A stretch of 64,000 bases of DNA, taken from NCBI GenBank assembly GCA_013397075.1, contig VWZS01003516.1:682001-746000 (forward strand). Reading direction: 5' to 3'. Positions 1 through 12,300 of this stretch are shown piece by piece. Position 1 is the stretch's first letter. Each line of letters opens with the position of its first letter. Source of the stretch: Rhabdornis inornatus. Lineage: Eukaryota; Chordata; Aves; Passeriformes; Rhabdornithidae. A program made the translations under genes and the position numbers. The notes beneath the pieces are model-generated. The model ran no database searches. It was not told the DNA's origin and saw nothing but the letters and a program-made list of their open reading frames with translations.

Positions 1-3000
1 GTTCCAGCAGCTCAGAAACTCCTGCTTCTCCTCACTGTCCCAAGTTCAGGGGAGGGACACGGACAGAAGCAGAACTGCAGTGTTTGCTGAGTGTCAGATC
101 TCCTTGCAGCAGACAAGAGGCCCAAATATTTAACACATCACAAGGGAAGGTTCAAACACAGAGCACCCAGAAAGAAAATGGTGCAGTTAGTGCACCAAAG
201 CACACTGTTTTTGTTTATGTTTGCCAGAGTTTTCAACTGTTTATCAGAATGGCAACAGATGGCACAAGGCAAACGCACGCACTTTTTCACAGTTTCCTAC
301 AAAACGAACAGATGTCTTCATTACATGCTACATGACCGCGTTTAACAAAATGTGACAAGAAGCAGAGGTAGAGAAAAATGGCATATCCCTTTCCTAACCT
401 GAATTGCCTCTTGGCACAGATTGGAGTTCTGCCTGAGCATGGGACTGAATGCACAAGAGGGAACTCAGAGTGATTTTTATTTGTCCCTAATCCATCATAT
501 CCAGCGTGTGTGGGGAACAGAAGCTGGGATTTTGGGGTGGCTCCATCCCTAGGGACACATGGCAGCTCCCTGGACCAGAGATGGACAGGGAGATGTTTTC
601 ACCATCTCCCCTCAGGAATGTTTTCAGGGGATGACAGTGCTCATCTGCATGAGGGGAGCCCCTCCAACAGAGCCCATGTGAACCTTGAGACCTTTTGCCA
701 GAAAGGACACATTAGCCACAGTCCCAGCTGGGGCCACAGACAGCCCTTGTACTGCCCAAGCACTTCCAGAACCTCAGCAAGAAGATAGAGCAGACCTAAA
801 TGGTCAGAATGCTAAAGGTTTCTCTAGTGATGTGGGTGAGTAGAGCACCATCCACAAAATAAATCTGTTCTGAAAGCAAGGTCCATGTTGGGTTAAATAC
901 TGCCTGTCTGCTCACAGAGTGGCTCAGCAATTCCAGGAAATGCATGTCTTGCCACACGAGGAGGGATAAGAGCATGAAGGCTTGCTCAGTACTGGAGATT
1001 GATGTTTTCAACACTCATTTTTGCTAACTGCTGCTCCAGAAATCAGACAGACTTTCTTTTATTTTCAAATCAGCTAAAGAAGAAATGGAGATAAGTGTTC
1101 AGGTTTGGTGGGTAATGGGCACTTAACATCCACTCACTCAGGTGTTCTGTAACTAGCCATGGTTCTTAGCGCAGAATGAATCAGAGTAAAATCACAGCTG
1201 ATGTGAAAATTTTACAATAGGGCAGCAGACATTCATATATTTTATTTAGTTTCTGCTGAAGGGAACAAGGGCAACCATTTCAGACAGCTCTCTGAGTTAG
1301 ACCATAGACATAACTTGCAAACCCATGTGCGTTTGTGACTGTAAAGGCAGGGACAGAAGCAGAAAAGTCTGCAGCAAAGCACAGCCTTGGACATATTTCT
1401 TCCAGCTGGAAGCTTTGAATTGCTTAAATGCAGAACTATATTCCAGCCTCTTAAAGAAAATTTTAAACTCCTCATAATAAAGCCAAAATCTGTCTCCAAG
1501 CCAGGCTGTCACAACACAGCGGGAGGACAAACCCATAGTGAACAGAACAGACTTTGCAGGCACTTCTCTTTGCCCACAATATACATAGTTACAAAGGAAG
1601 AGACCGAATCCTGTCCCTCTTTCCAGAGCTTCTCCAAATAGGCCAACAGAGTGGAAACTTTCATATTGTAAAATGCTAAATCAGCTACTCAGGCTTTTGT
1701 CAGGCACCAGATGTGCCAGTGAGGCAAATTCTCTTTCTCCTAGTCTTCCCGGGTAAACCTCAGAACTGTGTTTCTCCTTGCACCTTTAAGGGCTATACAG
1801 TCCCTATGAGGGGCTTTATGCAGTCAAGATAATAGTGTACAAATAAACACACAAATAAACATAGGCAGACTCCCTTTTTGGGAGGTGTTATCTGCCAGCC
1901 CAAGAGCAGAGGCCCAGGATCTCCTTCATCTGGTACCAGCTCACCCCAAAGGTCCTGAGATATCTGCAAATTTGCCCCTCTAGACATACGCTGTTGGCTT
2001 GCAGCATTGTGCAGTGAGCTTCAGAAAATCATAATCCAACATAAAACAGAGAAAGCTCCAGAGTTCAGTCCACTAAAGTAGCAATCAGATAAAACTAGTG
2101 ATGGACTGCATACTATTTATTAGCACCTATTTGCATCAATGAGCTGCTGGTCAGGCTAATTGACACAGCCTGGCACAATGACACATGGCATCCCTGAGCT
2201 GCACTGGGCTGTGCCCCTCATTCACAGACAGGTCTGGATTCTGCACAGTGCTGTGACAACACACTGGATTCTGCACAGCACCCATTTTACCCTGCCAGAG
2301 GCAGAACTAACTACAGTCTCCCTGGGAAAACAGTTTCTCCTCACTCACAGAGGGTTTTATGCAATGCAGTCCTTTTCTACTCACCCATGGCTGGCTCTCT
2401 CAGGACAACAGAGACAGCCTTTGCTGCTGGGTGAAATTCTCACACATAAAATGAAATATCTAAAACCCATCTACATTACTATTCCCAGCATCAGGGATGA
2501 CAGCCCAGGTAAATCCTTTGGCTTTCAGACAGCTTGTGCTCAGCCTAGCAAAACTCCATTCTTAGCTAGTTAGGAAGACACCAACCAGGCTTCTAGTTCA
2601 GAATAACATTTTCAGGAGTTGATCCTGTGCTGATGAGAGGCCATGGGAGCTTTCCCAAGGATTTCAGCAGATAAAGTAAGTCCCTCTGGTAGCACAAAAA
2701 ACAGAATGTAATTGCAAGATGACTACCATCCCCTGAGGAGGGAAAAAAATATCAGGATGCAGCAGAGCAGGAATTCTCCCGAGGAGCAAGGGAGAAAACA
2801 TTTGTCATTATTTTAGGCAGGAGCACTCTCACCATTCTTTCAACCATTTTATGACTCTAATGACTGGCTTCTCATTGTCTCAGCAGCTTGCAGAATTTTC
2901 TCTTCCCTTTCCCTCCTCTCCACCTTGAAGCTTTCACCTGCAGCTGCTCACAGAGGTATTGTCCTTCTGGAAGGCAGTGACTGCTAAACCCAAAGTTTCT

Positions 3001-3451
3001 TGTGGAGATACTGTTCTTAGTAAACTGCTTCTCACAAGCCTTATGTTCATCACCAGTTCTCTGGGACTCTTCCTAGTGGCATCTGGCAGCCCCTCCAGCG
3101 ATAAGAGATCACACAGGGTCTCATTAGCAGCACAAGGCACTTCACAGCAGGGGCTCTGTGCATCAGTTGCACTGATGTCCTTAGTATTTATGTCCTGAAA
3201 GAAAGTGTAAAAATACAGGCAGTGGTGACACAGAACATTTCTTGCATGCGACTCTAAAACCTACAGCAAGTCTCACCTACTGCACAAAAAGGCAGAAACC
3301 CAAATCTATGCTGTGCTTGAGTGCATGTCTATGTTTTTGTGAGTACATTTAATGCAATCCTCAAAACTGTTCTTAATGCACTTACCTCTGAACACAATGT
3401 TCAGTTTGACTGTTCCCAGGACACTAAAAGATTAAAGATCTTCTTTCTAGT
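1..3451. other. Non-coding stretch, no recognisable element
   Basis: Frames up to 137 codons (2160-2573 on +) have random-looking composition and no domain, and I see no splice-flanked exon. No repeat family was recognised. Confidence 0.6.
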
Positions 3452-3526
3452 GAAAGGTTGCAGGGGGTTTGAAACTAGATGATCTTTGAGGTCCCTTTCC
3501 ACCCAAACTATTCTATGATTCTATGA
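3452..3526 (+). mobile_element. CR1 LINE 3' end fragment
   Basis: The segment has the order typical of avian CR1 3' ends: a GAAACTAGATGATCTTTGAG block, then a GGTCCCTTTCCACCC block, then the octamer-repeat tail TTCTATGATTCTATGA ending at 3526. Only the last ~75 bases are present, a usual 5' truncation. The intact double octamer suggests a younger copy than most others here. Confidence 0.85.
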
Positions 3527-4869
3527 GAAGCCAAATATAACAGAGAATTCAAATGTCTACATCAAGTAGCTAATTTCTGCATATGTCTAAAACTGTGACT
3601 TGGGTGTCCTTCCCACCCAGCCCAGTCATTTGTCCTTATCTTAGCCAAAGGTTCATTGGAGTCTCTGTCTTCATGCTGCCTCCTTTGAAGAGAAACAAAG
3701 GTGGATACATTGCAAATCACGTTTTTCAAATAAAAAACTACTCATCAAAATGTTCACTTCAGAATAGGACTTTTATGTTTGAGGTTCTCTACAGTCTGAG
3801 ACTGCAAGCTCAGTTCTTCTCTTTACTCTGAGTCTCTTCTCCATGAAGCCAGTATTTACTCCTGGCTATCTACATCTTACCTATCTTGCCAGAATCCACG
3901 AGAATAACAAATAGGACCAACCTACAAGCCAGGAAGCACAAAGAGCTGTGACAGAGAAGCCCTGCCATCCCTGACATCATTCATACCATTAGCAAAGAGA
4001 CCCTTTGATGCTCAGATTACACCTCTTCAGCACTAGAGGCTGTCTTTGTTGTTTTTTTAAACCAATTCAGCTGCACACACTCTAAAGGATCCATTGAAGA
4101 GAATGTGTGTAATCTGGCTTTTGCTTCAGCATTTTCCCCAATGCACAGGAGAGGAAGGGTCTCTGGCATTGGCATCTCACTGGTAGAAAAGTCAGAAGGC
4201 TAAATAGCTTGAGTTACCTGGACGTATCAGACATTCCTCTTACACGGAAGCATGAGCACCCTGAAGCAAAGGTTCTCCTTCTGAAACTCAATTCTCCAGT
4301 TCTGCTTCTTCCAAAAATACTCTGCCCTATAAGTTACCATCAGCTATAGAAAGTGAGAAAAGACCATCCACAATTTTTTACGTATTTTGCTCAAAGATCA
4401 CTGCATAATGAAGAGAGAGACCAAATCAGACAGCAGGTCTTCCATAAACTGAGCATTTGCTTACACACCAGAAAAGAAGCTCGTAAGACTATGTTTAACA
4501 CCATCTGGGGATCCCTCCGTACAATATTACCATCAATAATAACAGAAGCCTAGCTACAGATTGTTGTACTCTGTGACAGCTAAATATATCAGGCCTAATT
4601 AGATAACACAGGCCAAAAAGCAAAAATCTTCAAACACAAGGGAATGCAATCACAAGGGCCAGGAAGATGAAAGAAACCCTGCAAATTAAGTGTAGGGATG
4701 AACCTGGATTGAAATCACCAGTCTCAACACTATCACTTAAATTTAGGAAAGGTCAGCTCTAAATAAGGAGCCTGGTTTGAACAGCACAGCTGGGGTCTCT
4801 GTGTGACTCAAACCAGAGAGCAGGCTCCAACCATCCCTCAGAGCTAGGAAGAATGCACTGGGGAATTTA

Positions 4870-4974
4870 CCTCAGCTGGTGTATATCAGCCTGGCTCCAT
4901 TGACTTCAATTAGCACGATGTTAAATCTCCAGTGTTGACTTCAGTGGGATTACAGTGATTTACATCAGCTGAGG
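4870..4974. repeat. Ancient palindromic interspersed repeat
   Basis: Two 41-base arms, 4870-4910 and 4934-4974, are imperfect reverse complements (28 of 41 positions match), separated by 23 bases. Both arms start from CCTCAGCTG and reach a TTGACTTCA-type motif. The phrases CTCCATTGACTTCAAT and GATTTACATCAGCTGAGG are ones I associate with old amniote interspersed repeats. The family assignment is from memory; the inverted symmetry is directly visible. Confidence 0.55.
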
Positions 4975-7741
4975 AGCTAGCATTTCACTTTCAGGCAGCC
5001 TCTTCTGTAGCATCTTCATTAGTGGAAATTCCATATAAAGAGAAGAAAAGGAGACATATGCTGTTCTTACATCTCCAGCTACATCCTGTATTAGGTATAT
5101 CACAAATGCAGGGCATAGGCTGGGGGCCAGCTATAATTAGCTCTGTTTTGTTGCAGTTCAACCTGTGGTTACAATTGCCCTTTCTTTGCTATAAAGATCC
5201 AGCTAAGAATTGCTGGAGCCACTCCTTCCCCTTCCTGCCTCTCCCCTTTATTTGACAGCTCTAAATGCAGGTTTTTGTAAAGGCACAAGGTTCTTGCCCT
5301 TTCCTGTGCATGCACAGCTGGCAATTATTGCTAGCAGCCAGCCTTCCCACTTCCCAGCTCTGTCTTCCTGCCTGTTTTATCTAAACCTGTAAACACAGGA
5401 ATAACTATAATTTTGCTGGCTATCACACATATATCCCGGGTTTGAATTCTACAAGATACTTAAATCCAATAAACTGTGAAACATGCGACAAAACACGTGG
5501 TCCTCCCACAGGTTGCACTGCCAGATGTTGTTGGAAAACACAATGCTGGTTCCTCCCAGATCCTAGACGAGCCACTGCTTGTTAAACATTGAAAATATTA
5601 TCTGAAACACACAAATGTGGACTTTTGAGCAAGCCAGGGAAGGTATCCATAATTCCTGCTTCTAGGTACCCAATCTCAGTGGTGTGCTTAGGCTGCTTTA
5701 CAGCCAAGGGAGACTTCAGAGACAATTTAAGAGCTAAACTAGGAGTTTACCTCTCCCCATAGAACATATAACATGCCTAAACTCATAAATTAGGTACCTT
5801 TATTAGAAAGCCTTAAGATGGCATGAATATTCTCAAAATACCTGTAAGATCCATTTCCCCCGAACTCTTTTTATTACCTGACAACATGAATCAAAGTGAG
5901 GAGCTTTGCTTAGTCCAAGGTTCTCTTAAAATATGAATGCCTTGAGATTTGCACAGCTGTTCAGCATCAGGTCCTGCTGCCCAGTACCAAAACTGTGTTT
6001 TGGGTGGAATTACGTAAATCACGGACTTCACGTTTCCCAGTCAAATTGCAGTGGTTTCACACTGATCTAAAATGGAAGTTTGAATATCTCAGTGAAACTG
6101 GCTATTTTAAATACATTTTTCAGCCTGAAACAAAGGATTTCTCTCCAATGTTGTTTTAAATTTACATTTTGCTACAATTTGTCACAAAATTCTACTCAAG
6201 AATGTTGCATTTTAACTTAAAAGGAGTTCTCTTATGACTCATTTTTATCTGAAAGTATAAGAGACCAAACCCAGCTCTGACTAACATGTCTAGTTTCCTC
6301 AAAAATTCATTTTCAGTAAATAAACAGGATGTTTAAAGGAAAAACATGCCACTCTAATTTGTGTATCACTGAAAAATACACATATAAGGGTCCCAAAATC
6401 TTATCCTTAATCTGTGTACACACAGGGATGATTTCCTACCAACTACTGGTTCTCTAAGAACTACTTTGAAGAACAAAGTTCCTCTATGACCCAGCCAAAT
6501 GTGCCTCAGAAGAAGAGTTGATTTAACAGAGAATGGCAAAATTCATATTCTGTCACCTTTTCATAGCTTTTTTTATATTCTTGACAGTCTACAGAACAAA
6601 GTCACATCTAGGCTCTAGTATAAAAATACCTCCTTTGCTGGGACAGGCTGTGACTTGGCTACGTGGAAGGTGCAATAATTTCTCCTTGCACACACATTTT
6701 ACAAGCTATGATGCCTCAGATTCTCCTGTTTCCTTGTTTCCTCTTCTATCTTCCTACCCTCAAGGGCCTAATACCCAGCCACTCTTTCCTGGAAAATAAC
6801 AAGAATCATACTCTCCATGGGTACAAAGCTCTCCTTTCTTGTAATTAAACAATATTTTCAATTTAATGGAATGTGAAGGATGGATTAAAACTGGCTGTAG
6901 AAGGATATAAAAGTGCGCACACTACTTAGAACTTTTGAAAAGCATAATTCTATATAAGAAAGGTTTATATTCCTTTAGATGAAGTTTATTCCTTCCTTAT
7001 GTATTTGTACAGCAGCTGTCATCTCACAATATTGGGGTTTAAGACTCACTCCCCAGTTATTGGTCATCATCTCCTACGGAGCTGTTAAGCCCAAGAAAAT
7101 GCCTTTTTGTGTCAAGAATAACTTTTGTCTGGAGTGTTTCCTGGGTAGTTGATGGGAGGATGAATTTACTTTTCTAGGAAAATGTCACTGAAATATCAGA
7201 CACGCTGCTCACTTTGGTTGTTATCATTTCATTGTTACTATTTTTTTATTTCCCCTGTAAGCTTCCCATTTTCAGGACTTTTCCTCCTTCCCCCCTCCTC
7301 CTCCCACAGAGCTCACAGATTTTTCCTCTGGTTTTGCATCATGCCACTTTCCAGTCATGGTTTGTATAACATATTCCTACTCTGCTGTGTTTCTAAGCCT
7401 CAAACTGAAGTAATTTTAATTTTAACCATATAACTGAATTTAGCTCTTCTTAAGGTCTTTAGTTTAAGTCAAATAGAAGTGGGTTATTTTCACCTTCTTG
7501 CAAGACAGTCAGCTGCAAATGACATCAAGAACTGCCATTCAGCAGCTGCATCTGAGAAAAAAAAAAAAAAGAATATGGAATTATGAATAAAATTGTCAGA
7601 GACCAGGAAGAGAGGAGACATGGATGATAGAGAGCTCCCAATTTGTTAAAAATCACAGGAGAGGATAGGAAATGTTCTGGACAGCTGCTCTGAAGTGAGA
7701 TGCTGACATACAGGAGCAGCTTAAAAATCGTGCAGATTTTG

Positions 7742-7782
7742 TAATTCTAGTTCCTCTTGTCCTTATAATTCTAGTTCCTCTT
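7742..7782. repeat. 24-bp tandem duplication
   Basis: TAATTCTAGTTCCTCTT occurs at 7742-7758 and again at 7766-7782, a period of 24. A third partial copy (ATTCTAGTTCC) lies about 45 bases further right. Confidence 0.9.
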
Positions 7783-7945
7783 ACTTGCCTTTTGAGTAGC
7801 TAAATATAGATTCTAGTTCCAGGCTTTGAGAGAGAGGAAGAACTCAGACTCTTGGCTGGTCACATGACCCCAGAAGCTGTGATTCAAGAAAAAATATTAG
7901 ATCTTTTGACAAATCATGTGGGTATTGACTCAAGTACAGGTTAAA

Positions 7946-8058
7946 TGGTGCCCTGAGCAACCTGATCTAGTGGGTGATGGTGATGTTCCTGACCATGGCC
8001 AGGGAAGCTTGGATCTACATGACTGATGTCCCATTCTATGATTCTGTGATTCCATGAC
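7946..8058 (+). mobile_element. CR1 LINE 3' end fragment
   Basis: A CCCTGAGCAACCTGATCTAG block, characteristic of the CR1 3' region, is followed by a degenerate middle and a diverged tail (TTCTATGATTCTGTGATTCC). The + strand carries the sense orientation. The central TGGACTAGATGATCTT-type block is eroded, so this copy is older than the one at 3.5 kb. Confidence 0.8.
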
Positions 8059-8439
8059 TCACTGGATGTACAGCCATGCAGAGGTCTGAAAGAGTTACAC
8101 TACAACAGCAATGAAGCAAAGAAAATTATTCTATTCTTCATGTTTTCTAACCTGAAAAGGAGTGGAGGAAGCCCCAGAGCTTCTCCCCTTAAAAATGACT
8201 TGCTCTTTAAGGTGTCCTCTCTTTCTCAGTCTTGCATCTCCCCTCTTTTGACTCCTCCTTTCTTAATTTCTTTGTTTCTTCCTCTTTCTCAGTGATGTCA
8301 CTCCAAGTTCAAACGTGATGCTTTCCCTACACTCCTGCTGCCCAAGGTCCCTTCCCAGGGAGCCAAGGACAACTCCTGCTGCCATCACCAGGCATTCCCA
8401 ACAACTCTGGTAGAGCTCACGGCTGTGCCTTTAACCTCC

Positions 8440-9255
8440 ATCTCCACATAATAAAATTAAATGACCTTTTGAGTTTACTCTGACAGAGAAATAAGGGATC
8501 CTCATCACTAGGTAGATATTTTCCAAATATTGGCTTTGTCCTATTGACAGCTTTATCTGCATTTGGCAGGCCTGTAATTACACAAGAAATTAATATAAGC
8601 TCTGTTTTTAAGGTTATACATTGAACATTTACCTAGGAGCTGGAGAGTGGTACTCCAATGAATTGCATGAAACCAGTGACAACACTAAGATTTTGTGCAC
8701 ATCTCAAATACTTCTCCTTGCCGTGTCAAATATTTTTAAATTCTTGATCATTATTTTTTTTTAAAGGGTGCCCATTCAAAAAATCTTTTCCTTTAATCCT
8801 TGCCTCTGTGTTCCCTATTCAACATTTTTAATGGCCTTTTTTCTAATACCGCATTCACCTCAAGTGACATTAAGCTGATGTAATAGAACCATTTTAATCA
8901 GCAACAATCAATTTTATTACTATGAAAACCTTAGGGACAGAACATTAAATACATACCATGTAATTAGTTTTGATAAAACAAGCCTTCATTTTAGCAAATC
9001 AAATATAATGAAAAGGAAATTTAACAACTATAAAAATCTATGGCATAAAGTAGGAGTGAATATGCATTCTATATGCACAGCAGTATGGCAGCATATTTCA
9101 TTTTATCCACACACATAATTCATGTGAGGGCAAAGATGAATTCTGGAAAGTCTTTGGAAAAAAAGAAATGCCCCAAATGTTATTTTATTGATGATATCTA
9201 CTTTAATTGCTTTGTTTATAAGCTACATCAGTGGTTGAATCTTAGAAGACAGTTC
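8440..9255. other. AT-rich block, candidate conserved non-coding element
   Basis: This block has no repeat signature that I recognise. It carries several homeodomain-type cores (TAATTA and ATTAAT variants near 8575-8592 and 8960), a GATA-type TTTATCTGC (near 8551) and an ACAATCAATTTTATTACT stretch. Unlike its surroundings it has few tandem or CR1 traces. The look is of a conserved regulatory element, but conservation cannot be judged from one sequence. Confidence 0.25.
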
Positions 9256-9277
9256 AGCCTGCGAGGAGGCTGCAAAA

Positions 9278-9302
9278 GCACTTATTGAATGCACTTATTG
9301 AT
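9278..9302. repeat. 13-bp tandem duplication
   Basis: GCACTTATTGAAT is followed directly by GCACTTATTGAT. This is a simple slippage-scale duplication. Confidence 0.85.
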
Positions 9303-12300
9303 GCAATGAAACCAAGATGAGAAGCAGTACTGAGGAAAGCAGAGTAAATATCCACTACTAGCTAGTGATAAAACCAGAATTTCTACCTCTTTATTTATTC
9401 ACAGGGTAATTAATATCTGACATGGTTCTGCATCCTCTGTGCCACAAAGGCTGGAAGTGTTTACAAACAACCATTAGTCCTGTGTCAGGAGAGCAGGCTG
9501 GGCATGTAACAGCCTCCCCTGTAGGCACAGACCAATATTTCTCCAGCAACCAGGAATTCCAGCTGAGGTCACTAGCAGCATGAAGGCACTTTATTCTGTT
9601 TCTTACAAGGACCATGTTCTTGTGCAGCTCGTGATATTCCTCGAGCAGGAACACTTAATAGGACTGAGGGGATTTGGTGACGAATTTTTCTTTTTCATTA
9701 GCCAGGGGGTGTTTTGTTTGAAATTATTTGGAAAATATAAATAATGTTTCCACACTCAGTAATGGTCCACTGGGGGCACATTTAAGTTGCAATTCATCAG
9801 CCTGGAGTTTTACCACACAGAGTGTAACACGAGCTACAGTCACTGAGACACCATCTTTCCAGCCAGGATTCAGCAGTCTCCTGCTCCAGCCTTCTCTCCT
9901 TCACTTCTTGGCCAGATGACCTCCTGGTCCTTGGGAAAGACTCAATTCATTTTTCAGAAAGCCATTAAGATTACTTCATACTATTCCACCCCAGGGGAAC
10001 TGAAGAGCTGCACCAAAATCCAGAACAACTGACAATATTTTCTTCTCAACTGAAAATTGGATTTTCTACTAAGCTTAAAATCTCTTCAAGGAAACTAGAT
10101 TGCTTCAGAAAGTCTTCTGATTCTAAATCAGTTTTTCCCAGAGCAGACTTTGATTCCATATTTTCAGGGGGTTCTTGTCAAAAAACCCAAAGCTTCAAAA
10201 CAAAAAAAAGTCCTCGCTACTTCCCAGGGAAAGTTCTTCACTAAGTTCTGTCTATAAAAATTACAAGTATTTACTACTTTCCTCAACTCTTGCAACATGA
10301 AAACAAGGCATTTCCTAAATAACTCTACTGAAGCATTCACACTTCATCCAAAATATTCTCTGCAGAAGCCAAGGAATCTGATGGAAACCCCACAGCCCAA
10401 GAACTGAGGAAACACACCTGAGTTTGGGGAAGTGCAACCAGTGTGGAGTTCCAGGTTTCGGAAGGACTCATGGGATGGGTGGTGTCAGGGCTGAGGATGG
10501 GATTCCTGAGGCTCTGGATCTGGGGCATGGCACCCAGCACATCACTCCAGGGCACAAGGGCCTTGGTCTCCAAGTCATGGCCATGGGATGGGACTTGGGA
10601 CCCCTTTGGAGTCAGAGGTTCCAAACAGCCTCCCAGGCTGCTGGCCCAGCCCTGGGATAGATCCCTTCTGCAGGTCGGTCCTGGGGCAGCAGAGCAGCAG
10701 CCCAGGTGGATTGGTCTCTGATGGAGAGCTGGGACTGTGAAAGCCTGACTGGCACTGGCACCAGTCCAGCCACAACTCCTGAGACACAGAGCAGCTGCTA
10801 CCAGCAGCAAAACTGACAAGATCATCGATTTCTCTGAGAAGATGCAGCATCTGGGGAGCAGATTTCATTTCGGAAACGCTGTGTGTTGATGTGTCAAAAA
10901 CAGTCTTTTCTTAGGTTTTCTGGTTCATGTGAAGTAAAGAGGAAGCCTTGTTTTAGACTGAGAGGGAAAAAAAACCCACCACAGTTTTCTGCCACCTGGG
11001 ATCCCTGGGGGTTTAGCTGTCTGTATTTGGCACAGTCTGTGTCTGATGAAGGAAAAGAATTGGGCTGAGATTCCTGCAGGATGAGCCTGACCCATCCCTT
11101 TGTTGTGCCTTATTATCCCTTTGACTGGGGTTGCTCACAGCCTCGTGTAGGCCAGGTCAGCTCCACCAAGTGGGATGTGCAGTCACATCCTCAGCCTTGT
11201 GTTTCTCTGAACTAATGGTGCACAGGGACAAAATTTTCCCAAGTCATTGCAAGTCCCACAACCCAAAAATGAATGTTCGAAAGAAACATTTGACACTGAA
11301 AACTGAATCCTTGATTCAAGGTGACCTTGCAGTTTTTATTAATGCTTTGATCACCTCCATGTCTATGAAATGACATGATTTGATTACCATGTGTTACATC
11401 TTCACATTTACTCATACCTCAGAGGGCCTAATTTGTGCCTCTGATGTATTTCTGAAGCAATTTCTATGGAAATATATTTTTTTAGTTCCTTTAAGTGTAT
11501 AAATTGTATTATTAATTCAACATACTACTTTTGCTTCATTGTTCTTTTTTTTCCCCCCTTCTTAACTGTTAGAATACGTGAGAGGAAATTTAAGCTGATG
11601 ACCCAGTAGGAATGTATCACCTCTTTATATGACTGAAAGAAACATTCTGGTTCCAATCTGGACCATGTGAAAATAGGTGCTTAAATTCCTGCAGTTTGAT
11701 ACTTCAGGATGAAAATTCTGGTTTTGCCCACGTCAGTAGCAAAATTCTTACTGATTTGAATGGGGTAGAATCAAATCTAGAGGGTGACGACAAGGCACCT
11801 CTGTTCAGCACATTGGTCTCTCCTGTTATCTGTGCAACACATGGAGTTTGTTGATAACTTAATAGGAATAAAATATTCAATGACATTTTTTATGTGTGTC
11901 TACATATGCACTGCAGCTGGATGAAGAAGTGATCATTCCAGGATCCTAACTTTTTGTCTGATCACAAATTACCAGCCAAGGCAGTGGTTTTCATCACTTT
12001 TATTCTGTTTTTCCTAAACGTGCAATGGATCAGTTTAGGAATGCAAGCTGCATTTTGTAACTAGCTCACAAATAGCCTGTTCATGTCTGCCTTGATCCAA
12101 GAGAGAACTTAAACCTGTCCCCAGAAGGGGTTACATAAGATTTAAAATATTTCCTTGCATAGTGACCCGTGTGTGCTGTCTGGACACAACTCGTGCATCC
12201 CAGCTTCACTAACAGACCTCACAATTCCCTCACAGGATCCAAGAATGGAAAGGTTGTACAGGGAAGAGTGGTAACCTGTCTCCATCGATGGACTACAGCA

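Larger units (their letters stand above)
3527..7945. other. Non-coding stretch
   Basis: Apart from the palindromic repeat at 4870-4974 and the 24-bp duplication at 7742, I see only AT-rich single-copy-looking DNA and a poly(A) run at 7557-7570. No frame exceeds 92 codons. Confidence 0.6.
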
